Source: Prorocentrum cordatum
Lineage: Eukaryota > Sar > Dinophyceae > Prorocentrales > Prorocentraceae
Length of the DNA: 64,000 bases
NCBI GenBank assembly: GCA_963575745.1
Contig: CAUYUJ010021170.1
Coordinates: 644,301-708,300 of the forward strand
Direction of reading: 5' to 3'
A program made the translations under genes and the position numbers. Below are positions 43,880-54,274 of the stretch, in pieces (positions within the stretch are counted from its first letter, which is position 1; each line of letters starts with the position of its first letter). Under the pieces are notes generated by a model. It saw only the letters and a program-made list of their open reading frames with translations. It had not been told where the DNA came from and did no database searches.

Positions 43880-45432
43880 TCACTTCTTCTGGGCGCCGTG
43901 CGGCTTCCTCTCGATCTTCCCCCAGTCGGGCTGGCAGTGCGTGCCGTCGAGGCGGGTCGTCATGCACTTCGTCAGGCTCTTCTCCAGGAGGTCCACCTTC
44001 TCCGTGTCCTCTGGAGGCGCAGCAAAAAGATCATGAACACAAACTTCCGCAGGCCCGTGCAGACGTCTGGTTACCAGCCTCGAACGTATCCCTATCCCTA
44101 AGATTGACACGCCAAAAGGCGATGACAATCTTAGGGATCCACCCTGAAAAAATAAGGGAATCCCTAAGATTGGCATCGTGATGAGGAGGTGCCCAGCATA
44201 GGGATAGGGATGTGTTCCAGGCTGGTAATCTGGGGTCGACGCTGGAATCCCCCCCCCACGTGGCGCGCGAAGCGCGCCAAGGGCGCGCTTCGGAGGCGCC
44301 ACCAGGGGGGGTCCAACGCCGACCCAAGGCATCTGCGCTGACCCCTGAACCTTTGTGGGCCCCGGAAACGGCAGGGCCGTTTTTTCACCGTTTCCAAAAC
44401 CAGTGTCCATTGAAAATGGAAACGGCAAAAAAACGGCGACCGGAAACGGCAACAGAAACGGCTCCAGGATCGGAACTGGACCCGGAACGGGTCAAACAAC
44501 GGCGACGGAACCGGTGAAAAAACGGCGTCGGAACCGGCAAAAAAACGGCAAAACGGAACTGGTAAAAAAACGGCCCTGTCGTTTCCAGGGCCCACTAAGC
44601 CCTGAACGCTTCTATCTGTGCGCATGTTGTTGAGATGTGGTCCTCCATGTTCGAAAACCATACCTCGAGGCGCACAGCCGGGTTGCGGCTCTTCAGCACG
44701 AGCTTGTCCACCAAGCGGACGCCGGTTATCATCTCAGCAGGCTCGATGGACCCGCCGACCATCCCGAGGATGATGTTGTTCCACTTCTCGTCTATGGGGC
44801 CCCCTCCGAGCGACGCGGGCAGCTGGAACTGGAAGTGCCCGCCAGTGGCGTTGGTCGGGTCCTCCCACTCGGGCTTGATGCCCTCGCGGAAGACCATGAG
44901 GGCGTCGACGATGCTGCGCGAGCCATCAGCTTCTCGCACGAACTTTTTCCCGTCGAGGAGCTCGCTGGGCTGTGGCAGGTGGTTCCTAAAGGGGTACACT
45001 GCATAAGCATAAAACTTTCGGAGCTCCGCGCGGATTTCTTGGATACGCACTGGACCCCACTCCCTGACGCGCGAAGCTCGCAGGGGCGGCGCCAGAGGCG
45101 CCGCCAGGGGGGGCCCAGCGCCGACCCAAGAAAACCGCACGAACCTCGGCAAATGGATGCTTATGCCGGTTTTTCTTCGTCGAGTTCCAGTACTTCCAGA
45201 AGCCCTTCACCGTGGAGAAGGTCGCGACGCGGTGCGTGGCGTCGGAATAGTCCTTGGCCTTGTCGGCTGGGTTCTGCGCGATCTGCTCCCAGATGGTCCA
45301 CGTGTACCGCAGGGGCGGGTCCTTGCTCTTCATCTCCTCGAGGTCCGAGGCGCTGGGCTGCTGGAAGGAGCCGATGTCGGGAGAGATCTTGCTGTTGAAG
45401 CTCAGGAACTGGGGGGCCTTCGCCTCGGCCAT
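43880..45432 (-). CDS. eIF4E-like: eIF4E-family mRNA cap-binding protein, three exons
   Basis: The gene binds the mRNA 5' cap in translation initiation (family knowledge). Exons on the minus strand are 45432-45167, 44985-44643 and 44008-43880, giving 245 residues, close to the family length of about 200-250. Visible signatures are LRYTWTIWEQ (residues 41-50), FSTVKGFWKYW (72-82), the FREGIKPEWED block (121-131) with the cap-stacking Trp-129 and adjacent Glu-130, ITGVRLVDK (176-184) and LEVWFS (195-200) with the third family Trp. The first cap-stacking Trp appears replaced by Tyr-62, a difference worth noting. Exon 3 aligns in register with the C-terminal helix and tail. Intron 1 is GC-AG and intron 2 GA-AG, both AG|G. 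A pyrimidine-rich AG lies 18 bases upstream of the ATG and may accept the spliced leader. Exon junctions are inferred from reading frame and family alignment. Confidence 0.88.
44071..44228. mobile_element. Small TIR element, family 1, intronic copy
   Basis: The ends TTACCAGCCTCGAACGTATC and GTGTTCCAGGCTGGTAA are inverted repeats of about 30 bp including CCCTATCCCTA. A second internal inverted pair (CTAAGATTG / CAATCTTAG) gives extra folding. It is flanked by TCTGG on both sides. The related copy is at 380-534. Confidence 0.85.
44229..44345. mobile_element. GC-rich hairpin element (family 3-like), intronic copy
   Basis: Has the GGCGCCACCAGGGGGG core and the CCAACGCCGACCCA segment shared with 45002-45164. 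The ends (CTGGGGTCGACGC / GCGCTGACCCC) are roughly inverted. Internal GGCGCGCGAAGCGCGCC is a strong hairpin. Confidence 0.6.
44351..44599. mobile_element. TIR element with 8-bp target-site duplication, intronic
   Basis: The ends CTTTGTGGGCCCCGGAAACG and the complement of CTTAGTGGGCCCTGGAAACG extend as inverted repeats through CAGGGCCGTTTTTT. The direct repeat CCCTGAAC flanks it at 44343-44350 and 44600-44607. The interior is built of AAAACGGCGACGGAACCGG-like tandem units. The duplication length suggests a hAT-like source. Confidence 0.88.
44986..45166 (-). other. eIF4E intron 1 (GC-AG)
   Basis: Donor AACCG|GCATAAG, acceptor CCCCTTTAG|GAACC, phase 2, 181 nt. Removal restores a continuous family match (STKKN-R-NHLPQPSELL). 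Nearly all of it is the TIR element at 45002-45164, whose terminal bases provide the donor. Confidence 0.8.
45002..45164. mobile_element. GC-rich hairpin/TIR element (family 3), introner-like
   Basis: The ends CATAAGCAT...CTTTCGGAGCTCCGCGCGG and the complement CATAAGCAT...TTGCCGAGGTTCGTGCGG are inverted repeats of about 40 bp. The core GGCGGCGCCAGAGGCGCCGCC is a perfect hairpin. Other copies lie at 9297-9420, 51028-51181 and 59597-59765. Confidence 0.85.
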
Positions 45433-45875
45433 GGTCCGCAGGGCGCGCTGGCCAGGGCAGGCGCCCCCTCACCAGCCCCAAAACCGCCCCCGCTCCCGCG
45501 CGGCGCGTTCCGAAGGCCTTCCACGCTGCTCGAGCCCCAGGGGGGAGCAGGACGGGGGGAGCAGGACGGGGAGGAGGGGGCCCCCCACGACCTCACCCCC
45601 CGGTCCTCGATTCCCCCACCGCCCCACCCTCGATGCGCGGTGCTCGGGGGGAGGGGGCGACACGCCTGGGCAGGAGCGGCGAACCCCCCACCCCTTGGCA
45701 CAGCCTGAGCGGCAGTGGAAGCGGGCAGGAAGGAGTGGGGAGGGGGACGGGGGCAGGGGGGAGGAGGCGAGGGGGTAGGGAGGAGGAAGAGGGGAAGAGA
45801 AGGGGAGCGGGAGGAAGACGGAGAGAGCGAGCACAGGGGAAGCGGGAGCAGGAGCGGGAGGAGGAAGAAGAGGAA
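45433..45875. other. 5' flank of eIF4E and polypurine spacer
   Basis: GC-rich upstream DNA passes into a GGGGAGGAGG-type purine tract (about 45715-45875). No TATA or other promoter signal can be named; dinoflagellates generally lack canonical ones. Confidence 0.4.
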
Positions 45876-45955
<80 letters not shown>

Positions 45956-45960
45956 GTAAC

Positions 45961-45992
<32 letters not shown>

Positions 45993-45998
45993 GAAGAA
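45876..45998. repeat. (AAT)n trinucleotide microsatellite
   Basis: About 40 AAT triplets with two interruptions, ending in GAAGAAGAAG. The only long AT-rich tract in the window. Confidence 0.97.
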
Positions 45999-47815
45999 GA
46001 AGAAGTGGGAGAGGCAGCCGGGAAGAGGAGGGGGATCGGGAGGAGGATGGGGAGCGAGCAGAGGGAAAGACGACAAGTCAGGTATACTCGCGCCATTTCG
46101 AACGTCCTACCCCTCCCTCCTATCCCTTCCGATTGTGCCGCTATTTTCTGTATATGCCCCAACGGGTGTCGTAGCAGACCAGGAGCACCCGAAAGGACCC
46201 CTATCGTGTCACGCGCAATCTGTAAATGGGGAGATGCCCACATATGAGGAGGTGGCGGATGCGCAGCAGGATGAGCAGGAAGGACAGTAGGAAACACATG
46301 ATAATGAGGATGGAGGAGGCGGGCAGAGAGGAACTGCAGCAGCAAGAGCGGGAGGAGCGGGAGGGGCTGGAAGCCAAGGGGACCGGCGGGGGAGGGAAAA
46401 AGGAAGGGGATAACAGCCACTCGGATCCAAAGTGTGGCCCGCGCTGGGGAAGGAGCGCCATTCTGAACGAAGGGAGCAGAGCAACGCTCACAAAATGAGG
46501 CCAACGCTGCAGCGGGGGCACTCTTGTTGAAGGTTCGGATTAGAACAGCACAGAAAAAGTACACCTCGGAACTACCGTGCGTTCAGGAACAGTGCGGGGA
46601 TGGGGGGGGCATTCTCAGGACATCTTCGGGCAAGAGGGGGAGTAGAACTCATAGTGTGAAACTGTAGGGCGGTGGCAAGGAGAACTGGGGATCCCCAAGT
46701 AGGGGCGGCGTCGCTAGCAACAACGGGTGTTCAAAGAAGGTCACGCCAGCCCAGTCCACCAGAAAAGCGAGCTTTCATCATAACATCGTGCTGATTGCTT
46801 GCGCGGTGAACTGTAGAAGTACTTGCTATGCTAATCAGCTCACTCCACCAGGGGGGGGGCGGTGAGCGGGAGAGGAACAACGGGGAGACGGAGACGGGGA
46901 GAGGCAGAGGAGAGAGGGGGGCCAGCGGGGGGGGAAGGATAGGGAGCACCGGGAGCAGGAAAGATGAAGAGGCGGGGGGGGCAGCAGAGACCGAGGGAAC
47001 TGGGGCGCGCTACGAGGCACCCTGGCCGCCTCCAGCCCTCGGCGTCTCCCGAGGAGGGGCGCTAGGCCCGCTCGGGCTCTCTCCGAGGACGGGCGAGGCG
47101 ACGGGGTATCACGAGCGGCGAGCATGGCCGCATCCGCGCCTGCGCGGTCTGGACTCCGCGATCCCGCGGATACGCAGTCACACGGGTGCGTTCCGCGCGG
47201 GGCATCCGCGAGAAAGCACGCAGTGTCTGCGGGGTCGCGGCCCAAGTGCCCGGCCCGCGAGGCCGCGGATACCGACATGTATTTCGCCCACGAGGATGGG
47301 GTTGCACAAGTGTGCGCGGAGATCCCGGAGCCCCCACTTGCGGTCGGGGTTCCGGCCCGGTGGTTCTTCTTGCTTGATGGATGGGTCGATCCTGGGACCC
47401 TGGGTTGTTGGCTCCCCGGGCGGTGACCCTGTACGGATCCCGGGCTCGAGGGGAGGCCAAGACGAAGCCATGACGAGGATCAATTCGGGTGAGAAGACAT
47501 CGGGCATCTCTGAGATCCTGCGGCGCCTGGCAGGTGTATGGGGCGCCGCTGCCTTCTCAGAGCGTTCCAGAACGCTCTGCGAGCGCTCGGGCACGCTCTG
47601 GAACGGACTTCTCCTCGTCCCCGTCCGAGCGGAGGAAGCCCCGATCGACCCCCGGAGGCGGCCGGCGGCGGGGAGGCGGTCAGCGGCAGGTGCCGCGACG
47701 GGGAGGGAGCGCTCTCCGAAGGCCGCCAGGGGTCCCCGCGCCTCGCGCCGCCGATGGGACGGCGCGAAGGCCGCGCGGCCGCAGTCACCGCGGCACCCGG
47801 GGCCAGACGACGCCG
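45999..47815. other. Intergenic DNA, nothing recognised
   Basis: Purine-rich patches at 46010-46070 and 46855-46990. A perfect palindrome AGAGCGTTC-CA-GAACGCTCT lies at about 47559-47578. Open frames are long but without motifs. Confidence 0.45.
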
Positions 47816-47931
47816 ACGCCGACGACGCCGACGCCGGCGCCAATGCCGACGACAACGACGACAACGACGATGAACGACAACAGCGACGACGCCGACGCTA
47901 ACGACGGACGACGGCGACGACGGCGACAAAC

Positions 47932-47965
<34 letters not shown>

Positions 47966-47972
47966 CGAAGAA
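47816..47972. repeat. GCCGAC/GACGAC repeat
   Basis: Imperfect GAC-based triplets, densest at 47930-47970. Confidence 0.85.
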
Positions 47973-48284
47973 GGGCGAATAGAGGGGTGAGGAGCGGGAG
48001 GCTACGCCCGCCTTTCCCGCGAGCACTTCGCAGTGGTCATTTCCTGTCCACCAATCCTGGACCTTCCCCGGGTCAATCCAATACCGGGTCAGTCAGGATC
48101 CTGCAGTGTCCCTCAGGATGCCGCAGAATCCTGCAGGATTGCCGAAGGTCAGTGCACCTCTGGCGCTGCAGGATCCTGCAAGATACGGCGCTCCAACTGA
48201 CCCCCGCTTGCATTGACCCGCCGTCTCTTGAGCCCCGACCTCCCTTCCCTGTCCTCGTCCTGGCCCCCCGCCCCCCCCCTTCCT

Positions 48285-48332
48285 TCTCCTCCTCCTCCTC
48301 CTCCTCCTCCTCCTCCTCCTCCTCCTCCTCCT
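48285..48332. repeat. (CCT)n microsatellite
   Basis: Uninterrupted CTCCTC run. Confidence 0.95.
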
Positions 48333-49017
48333 TCCCCTTCCTCCAGAGCCCTGCCTCACGTCACCCCCACTTCCTCCCCCCATCTGCCCCTTCTTCGTAT
48401 CCCTGGGCCCCATCGTCGCATGATCTGGCCGGGCCGCGCGCGTTCTCCCGCTTGACTGCGTACCCCGCGCCGTCGCGCGCGCGGTCCCAAGGCCAGCAAA
48501 AACAAATGTTTGTGTGTGTGTGTTTGTGTGTGAGTGCGTCGGCCATGTCGCGCTGCCGGAGCATTCTGCCCCTCCGCCCTCGGCTTCTCTGTTCCTCTGT
48601 CCATGCTCCCTCCCCACCGCACGGGCGGTCTTCGTCCCTCCATGCGTGGACGCTGTCCCGCGGGAAGTCCGCCTCAGCGGTCGACCCTGTCCTCCTAAGC
48701 CTGCCCCGCACGACTGGCCATGTGCTTCCAGCTGCCATGGTGGTTATAGCGCGACGACGCAGCGTGATCCCGCTTGAGGGCCCGGCCGTGCGTTTTTGCC
48801 TGCCGTTTTCGACCTCTCCGCCTCGTCAATGCGCGCGCGGCCGCGGCGACCGCCGAAACGTGTAAGTCAGAGTGAGGGGGCCGAACGGTCATTCATTGTC
48901 CCTGGGTGCGTGGCTGAAGTGTCGATCCGTGGTGAAGATTCTGCTTGTTGCGATGTTAATGTTGGTTGTTGTCGTCGTCCCACCCGCGTTCCGCCCGCGA
49001 CACACCCTGCAACCAAC

Positions 49018-49383
49018 GCCGCGACCCACCCCGCGAACCACCCGGCGACACGACCCGCGACCCACCCGCGACCCACCCCGCGACCCACCCCGCGACACAA
49101 CCCGCGACCCACCCGCGACCCAACCCGCGACCCACCCGCGAACCACCCCGGTCACACCTGCGACCCACCCCGCGACCCACCCCGCGACTCACCCGCGATC
49201 CACCTGCGACCCACTTGCGGCTCACCTGCGACCCACCCCGCGACTCACCCGCGACTCACCTGCGACCCACCCTCGACCCACTTGCGACCCACCCGCGACC
49301 CACCCGCGACCCACCCGCGACCCACCCGCGACCCACCCGCGACCCACCTGCGACCCACCCACGACGCACCCACGACCTACCCA
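49018..49383. repeat. ~10-bp CGACCCACC minisatellite
   Basis: About 35 units of CGACCCACCC/CGACCCACCTG with A/T substitutions. All three plus-strand frames stay open as Thr/Pro/Arg-rich repeats. Confidence 0.95.
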
Positions 49384-49402
49384 CATGGGTTTAGCGAAAA
49401 TG

Positions 49403-49481
49403 TGTGTGTACGTGTGTGTGTGTGTGTGTGTGTGTTGTGAGTGTGTGTGTGTGTGTGTGTGTTTGTGTGTGTGTTTGTGTG

Positions 49482-49528
<47 letters not shown>

Positions 49529-49534
49529 CTGCGA

Positions 49535-49565
<31 letters not shown>

Positions 49566-49569
49566 TGTG

Positions 49570-49600
<31 letters not shown>

Positions 49601-49616
49601 CTGTGTGTGTGTCTAT
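49403..49616. repeat. (TG)n and (TGCG)n repeat
   Basis: TGTGTG runs around a GTGCGTGCGT core. A further (TG)n run is at about 49687-49735. Confidence 0.97.
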
Positions 49617-49739
49617 GTTAGGCGCGCGCGCCCTCTTTTCTGACATTCGACGACCTGTCGCTGCGCGTGGGGCTGCGACGCCAAAAGTGTGTGTGTGTGT
49701 GTGTGTGAGTGTGTGTGTGTGTTTGTGTGTTTGCTTATT

Positions 49740-50620
49740 TGTGTGCGCGTGTGCGTGCTGCGCCCTCTCCTCACCACCCGAACGTCTGCCGACTGCCGTG
49801 CGCTCCCCGGCCCGGTTGCAGTGTCCGATGCGCCGCAAGCGCGCCCAGCTTGCCCCGTCTCCCCCCCGTCTCCCCCCTCCTTTCGTCTGAGGAGGGCAGA
49901 GCGGCGGGATGCCCTCCGCTGGGGAAGAAGGTGAGGAAGAGGCAGACGGATCAGGAGAGACGGAGGGATAAGGATAGGTACAGAGAGAGAGAGAGAGAGA
50001 CAGACGAAGAGGAGGAGAGGGTAGGCAAATCGAAGCCCGTGGAACCGCATCGAAACATATGAGAAGACCTCCCCCCGTCCCCCGAAGGGGGGGAGGGGGG
50101 AAGACGAGGGGGAGAAAGAGCAGGGGGAGAAGAGGAGGAGGAGGAGAAGGCCGGGAAAAAGAGGCAGGCCAACGCCCTCAAACACTTACGCATAACCTAC
50201 CAGAGCCATAATCATTCCCCTCTGCTGCCTGCATGCCTGCCTCCTCCCCTCTCCTCTACTCGGGGGTGGGGGGAAGGGGGAGAAGGAGCAGAACAAGGAG
50301 ACAAGGGGCGACGAGGAGAGAGAGGAAGGGAACGAGAAGGGATAAGACCCCAGAACCCCTGCTCTACGCACCACCTGTCTCGACCCTGTCTCCTCCTCCC
50401 ATCTGCACACCCCCTCCCTTTCTCGCCATCGCTCGGAAGTCCATTCCCCATGCATTGTTCGATGTCGTGCGTGTTCATTTTTTTCGCAAGATGATCCAGG
50501 ATGCTCCTCGATGGCCCCCGCCGAGAAAAATGCACACGTCCGAACGATGCCAAGCTATTGCTCCACACCCTTCGCAACCGCCCTGTCTCCTCACTCCTTC
50601 ATCCGACCCCGACCACAGCG
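49740..50620. other. Intergenic DNA with purine-rich tracts
   Basis: (GA)n at about 49983-50003 and GGGGAGG-rich DNA at 50070-50160 and 50255-50340. No gene was recognised. Confidence 0.45.
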
Positions 50621-51000
50621 CCCGACGGCGACAACGACGACGACGACGACCACGACAACCGATAGCGACAACGACGACTGACGACCACGATGAACGACGA
50701 CCACGACTGAACACTGACGACCACGACGACGAGCAACGACCGAAAACCACATCGGCGACGACGTCACAACGTCAGGCGACCGACGTCAGGCAGCCGACGA
50801 CCACCGACGACCGCCGACGACCAACGAGCGACGAGAACCGCTACGACGACCGACGACCGACGAGCGACGGACGACGGCCGCGGCGTCCTGCAGCGTCGGC
50901 AGCAGCGCGGGCCACACGCTCGCCTCGCGCCGCCGAGGCCGAGGCCGAGGCCGCGGCCGTCGTCGACGACGGAGGCCGCCGTCCGTAGTCCGTCGTCGAC
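50621..51000. repeat. GACGACCAC / CGACGACCGACGA repeat
   Basis: Imperfect GAC-based repeats, later alternating with GCCGAGGCC. Confidence 0.85.
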
Positions 51001-51027
51001 GCCTCCTCGTCGGTAGAATGGGGAACA

Positions 51028-51181
51028 CACAATAACATAACTATCAACTTTCGGAGGTCCGCGCGGATTCCTCGGATCAGCGATGGATCCCCTGGCGGCG
51101 GCGCTTTTGGCGCCGCTCCTGGCGCGCTCCGCGTGCCAATGCAAGAGATCCGCGCGGATCTCCGAAAGTTCCTGTTTATGC
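51028..51181. mobile_element. Family 3 hairpin/TIR element, intergenic copy
   Basis: The arms AACTTTCGGAGGTCCGCGCG and the complement of CGCGCGGATCTCCGAAAGTT pair almost perfectly. The centre carries GGCGGCGCTTTTGGCGCCGC. No exon is recognisable beside it. Confidence 0.85.
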
Positions 51182-51317
51182 CACCGCGTGCTCCCAGAGT
51201 AGACTTCGTCCGTGAGGTCGTCGTCGTCGTCGTCGTAGCTGTCGTCCGTCGCCGTTCGTCGGTCGTTGCCGCCGTCGTCGCCATGAGGAGTAGGAAGAGG
51301 CTTTCAGGACAGCCCCC

Positions 51318-51545
51318 GATCGTCGACGCCTCCAAGACGGCGCCAGATGGCCTTCAAGACTCGCGGAGCCCGAGGGGGCTCTGAGAAGCAAAAAAACGGG
51401 CTCTTAGAAGCAAGAGCCAGTATGAATTCCTGAGGCGTTTCACTGCGTCTTGTCGTATTGCCCTTCCTGAAGCTGCCAGGCCCCAAAAAGGTCTCAGATG
51501 GTCTCGAGATGGCCTCCGAGAGGTCCGAAGATGGCCCCATATCGA
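51318..51545. repeat. Relic of the AAGATGGCC satellite
   Basis: CCTCCAAGACGGCGCCAGATGGC, then GGTCTCGAGATGGCCTCCGAG-like units, clearly diverged from the main array. Confidence 0.6.
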
Positions 51546-52360
51546 TCGCATACCGCAACAACATGTACACCTTCAATATGTTGTTGAAGGGCGCGGCGGT
51601 AAAAAAAAGTAAATGCCATGACGCTGGAACAAGGAACTATGTCCAACCGGCAGAGGGGGGTTATTGCTTAAGTTGCACACCGCGCGCGTCACATCCCTCA
51701 CCCTCCAGCCCCAGCCCTCCTCGACGCCTCATCGCTTTCTTGCTCTATACCGTTGCCGACATGCGGAACCGACGCGAGGTACGCAAAATGCCCCATAAAA
51801 GGGTCCCAAACAAGACGTCAGTGCGGCCCACTTCTGCAACCCCCCTACGTGCCTCACGTCCCACAGGGCGCTCCACCCGCGATTCCAATGGTGTTCGGGC
51901 CAATCCGATACCAAGCCAGCATCACCATGCCCTTCACACGCTTCGCACCACGCAGTGGGTTCAGCTACGACATCCGTGGTCAACGAGCTATAAAACCACT
52001 GGCCGGCGGTGATATACCCCAGGCTTCCGATGGATTGATATGGCTCCCTTGCTTGGGGTGCATGCTTCTGGGCCAAATCGGTGTGTTTGTTGATGGCCCT
52101 GGGGCCAGAAATCGAATCCCGGCGCAGAAATGAAGAACAGCCGCTGGGATTTTCCCGTGGCAGAAACGCAGAGCGAACTCCCACCCGCACGCCGTTGTCC
52201 GAGTGGAAAAGCACCGCGCGTACCGCCCAGAAAGACAATACAAGCAGCTAGAAGCTTGATGCCTCGTCGTCGTCCTCCTCCTCCTCCGCATTCACCTCCT
52301 TCCGGAATCAGGACAATCCCCCTCCCCTCTCTCGCGGTTTCTTTGAGCAGCCTGACATGG
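51546..52360. other. Spacer downstream of the reverse-transcriptase remnant
   Basis: No repeat or gene was recognised. Confidence 0.4.
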
Positions 52361-52519
52361 TCAACACGGTCGAAAGAGAACGGTTTGCCCGTGTGCAGGA
52401 AAGTGATGTAATGTGAGATGACGCCAATACGTTGATATGCCCAAATTCCACCCATCAAACCTGGGTCCCTCCACCCGCCTACTTCCGTAAGACATGAATC
52501 GTAATGTATCGTTGTGAAT

Positions 52520-54274
52520 GCAGGTGCCTGCAATGAGACCAGAAAATTGCGCACGAATAACCCCGGCGATCAACATCCGCCGTACTTCTTCAAAGTATTC
52601 GCTGATTGGTACGATGTTCTTAACAAGCCGGAATCCACGGTCGTTGGCCCTTGCTCTGTCCCCCACCTGTTGGCTGCTTCATTGGCACGGTGATGAAAAA
52701 GAAAAAAAAAACTCGTCAGTGTTCGCCCTGTTGACGTATGTTTTGTTTGGAGTTTGAGATGCTTCAGGCCTTCCAACTGAAACGGGACACGTTTCTTTTC
52801 AAGCGCGTCATTTACTTGCACAGACTTTAGCCCGTACGTGAGTTTAGAGCGCACGACGGAGTCATACACGCCGAGCATGAGCCTTACGCTGCAATCCGAA
52901 TGATTCCAGATCTCCCCTAGTTTCTTCCAGGTGACAAAACCATCGGAGATCCGCTTGTTCACCTCCCTGACAGGGTCGCCCTTGTCGTGCAACATGCTGC
53001 CCCAATATTTGGACTCACTGTGCGGTGGCACTTGTTGGCCACTTCTGTAGGTTCGCCCTCCCTCTCGATTGCGTGTGAGGAGCAGTTGTTGCAAGGCCTC
53101 CTTGCCCTCCGAAAAGATGATGGTGTCGTCCGCATACTGGACCTCATCCAGTAGGGCGTTTAGTACCCTGTGGTGACCAAGTGTTTCACGAAGCCCCGGC
53201 GTGCTGTGGACGTCCCGAAACAGGACTGTCGCAACGATGAGAAACATATGTGTGGACAAAAGGCAGCCTTGTCGGATGCCCGTGTGTTTGCGGTGCAATT
53301 TCGATGCCCTCCATGTCACATGGAACTGTGGATTATTGCACGCTTCTTGCGTGAGCGAAATGAGCTTCTCGTGGGTACCCATCCTTTCAATGACTTTAAA
53401 CAGCCCGCGTGCGACATCTTGCCGAATGCTTTCTCACAGTCAAACAAAATCAAGTTGATGTTTCGGCTCGTCCTCTCTCCCAAATCCACAATCCGACGTG
53501 TGATGTGTACTGCGTGTGTCGTTCGTCGCTTCTTCCGGAAACTGTATTGTACCTTTTCGAGGTACGGATCAATCGCGGCGGCGATGCGACGTTGTAGCGC
53601 GGCCGCGAAAATCTTTCACATTAAATTCAAAGGGGAACTCGGCCTGTTGTTGCTGAAATTGCCCGTCTCCTTTTTGTAAATCAGAACGACCCGTGTTCAT
53701 AGTTGCTCTTCTGGTATACCCTCCTCTTTCGACCAAATTCTCAGCCCCGTTAAAATGAGAGTAAGCATTTCGTCGTCCAATTCTTTGTAGGTTTCCATGG
53801 GCACGTCGTCTGGCCCCGGCGCCCGGCACCTTTAAATGTTCGGTCTGCCCCCCGGAATTCGGGCAATGTCATGGCGTCCGTGGTAGAAAACAAACGTTGT
53901 TCTATGATCCGGGGGCCGTCAAAAAGCTGTGCGTTCATCCTCCCTCGCCGGCCAGATGTGTTGCTCCATGTGCTTTGCCGCGCCTTCAGCTTGCCAGACA
54001 CTCGGACTGTTTTCCCACTCGGGTCTTTTTGTGTATATGGGAGGGGTTTATAATCAGACTTCAGATGTCCGGTGCCGCACCAGCGATCCCTGAGATTTAC
54101 ATCCTTCCACACAGATGCGGGTGCCCTCTCTTTGCGTTCTTTCCGTTTCTGTCTTTGGACAGCCCGATTCAGCTCCAGAGCCGCTGGGATGAAACAAACA
54201 ATCACCTGGAGCCCGATTCGGCAATTACACCATTCGGCCCGAAGGTGACCACGAGTCCGATGCGGCAAATACAC
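52520..54274 (-). pseudogene. Decayed LINE-type (non-LTR) reverse transcriptase
   Basis: Order on the minus strand: a basic linker (from about 54270); a palm start resembling 'IYKK..NFNNNRP' near 53690-53640; VQYSFRKKRR near 53550; LFDCEKAFGKM near 53450 in place of the usual DFEKAFD; and an uninterrupted 270-residue frame at 53382-52570. That frame has GIRQGCLLSTHMFL, the active-site box VQYADDTIIFS (53123-53137) and a thumb (KYWGSMLHDKGDPVREVNKR). A continuation in another frame to about 52530 reads VPISEYFEEVRRMLIAGVIR. Frameshifts and a stop separate the pieces and the EN domain is not seen, so this is a dead copy. Family assignment from motif order is secure; the clade is not. Confidence 0.88.

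Larger units (their letters stand above)
44009..44642 (-). other. eIF4E intron 2 (GA-AG), built of three TIR elements
   Basis: Phase 0; donor GAG|GACCAC and acceptor CCAGAG|GAC. The six bases GAGGAC stand at both boundaries, so the intron is bounded by a direct repeat resembling a target-site duplication. Most of its 634 nt is taken by the elements at 44071-44228, 44229-44345 and 44351-44599. Confidence 0.75.

Noticed and set aside
51988-52554. Possible acyltransferase-like 'IPEGGE' motif on the minus strand
   Set aside because: A single short match without the companion HX4D box; likely chance next to the RT remnant.
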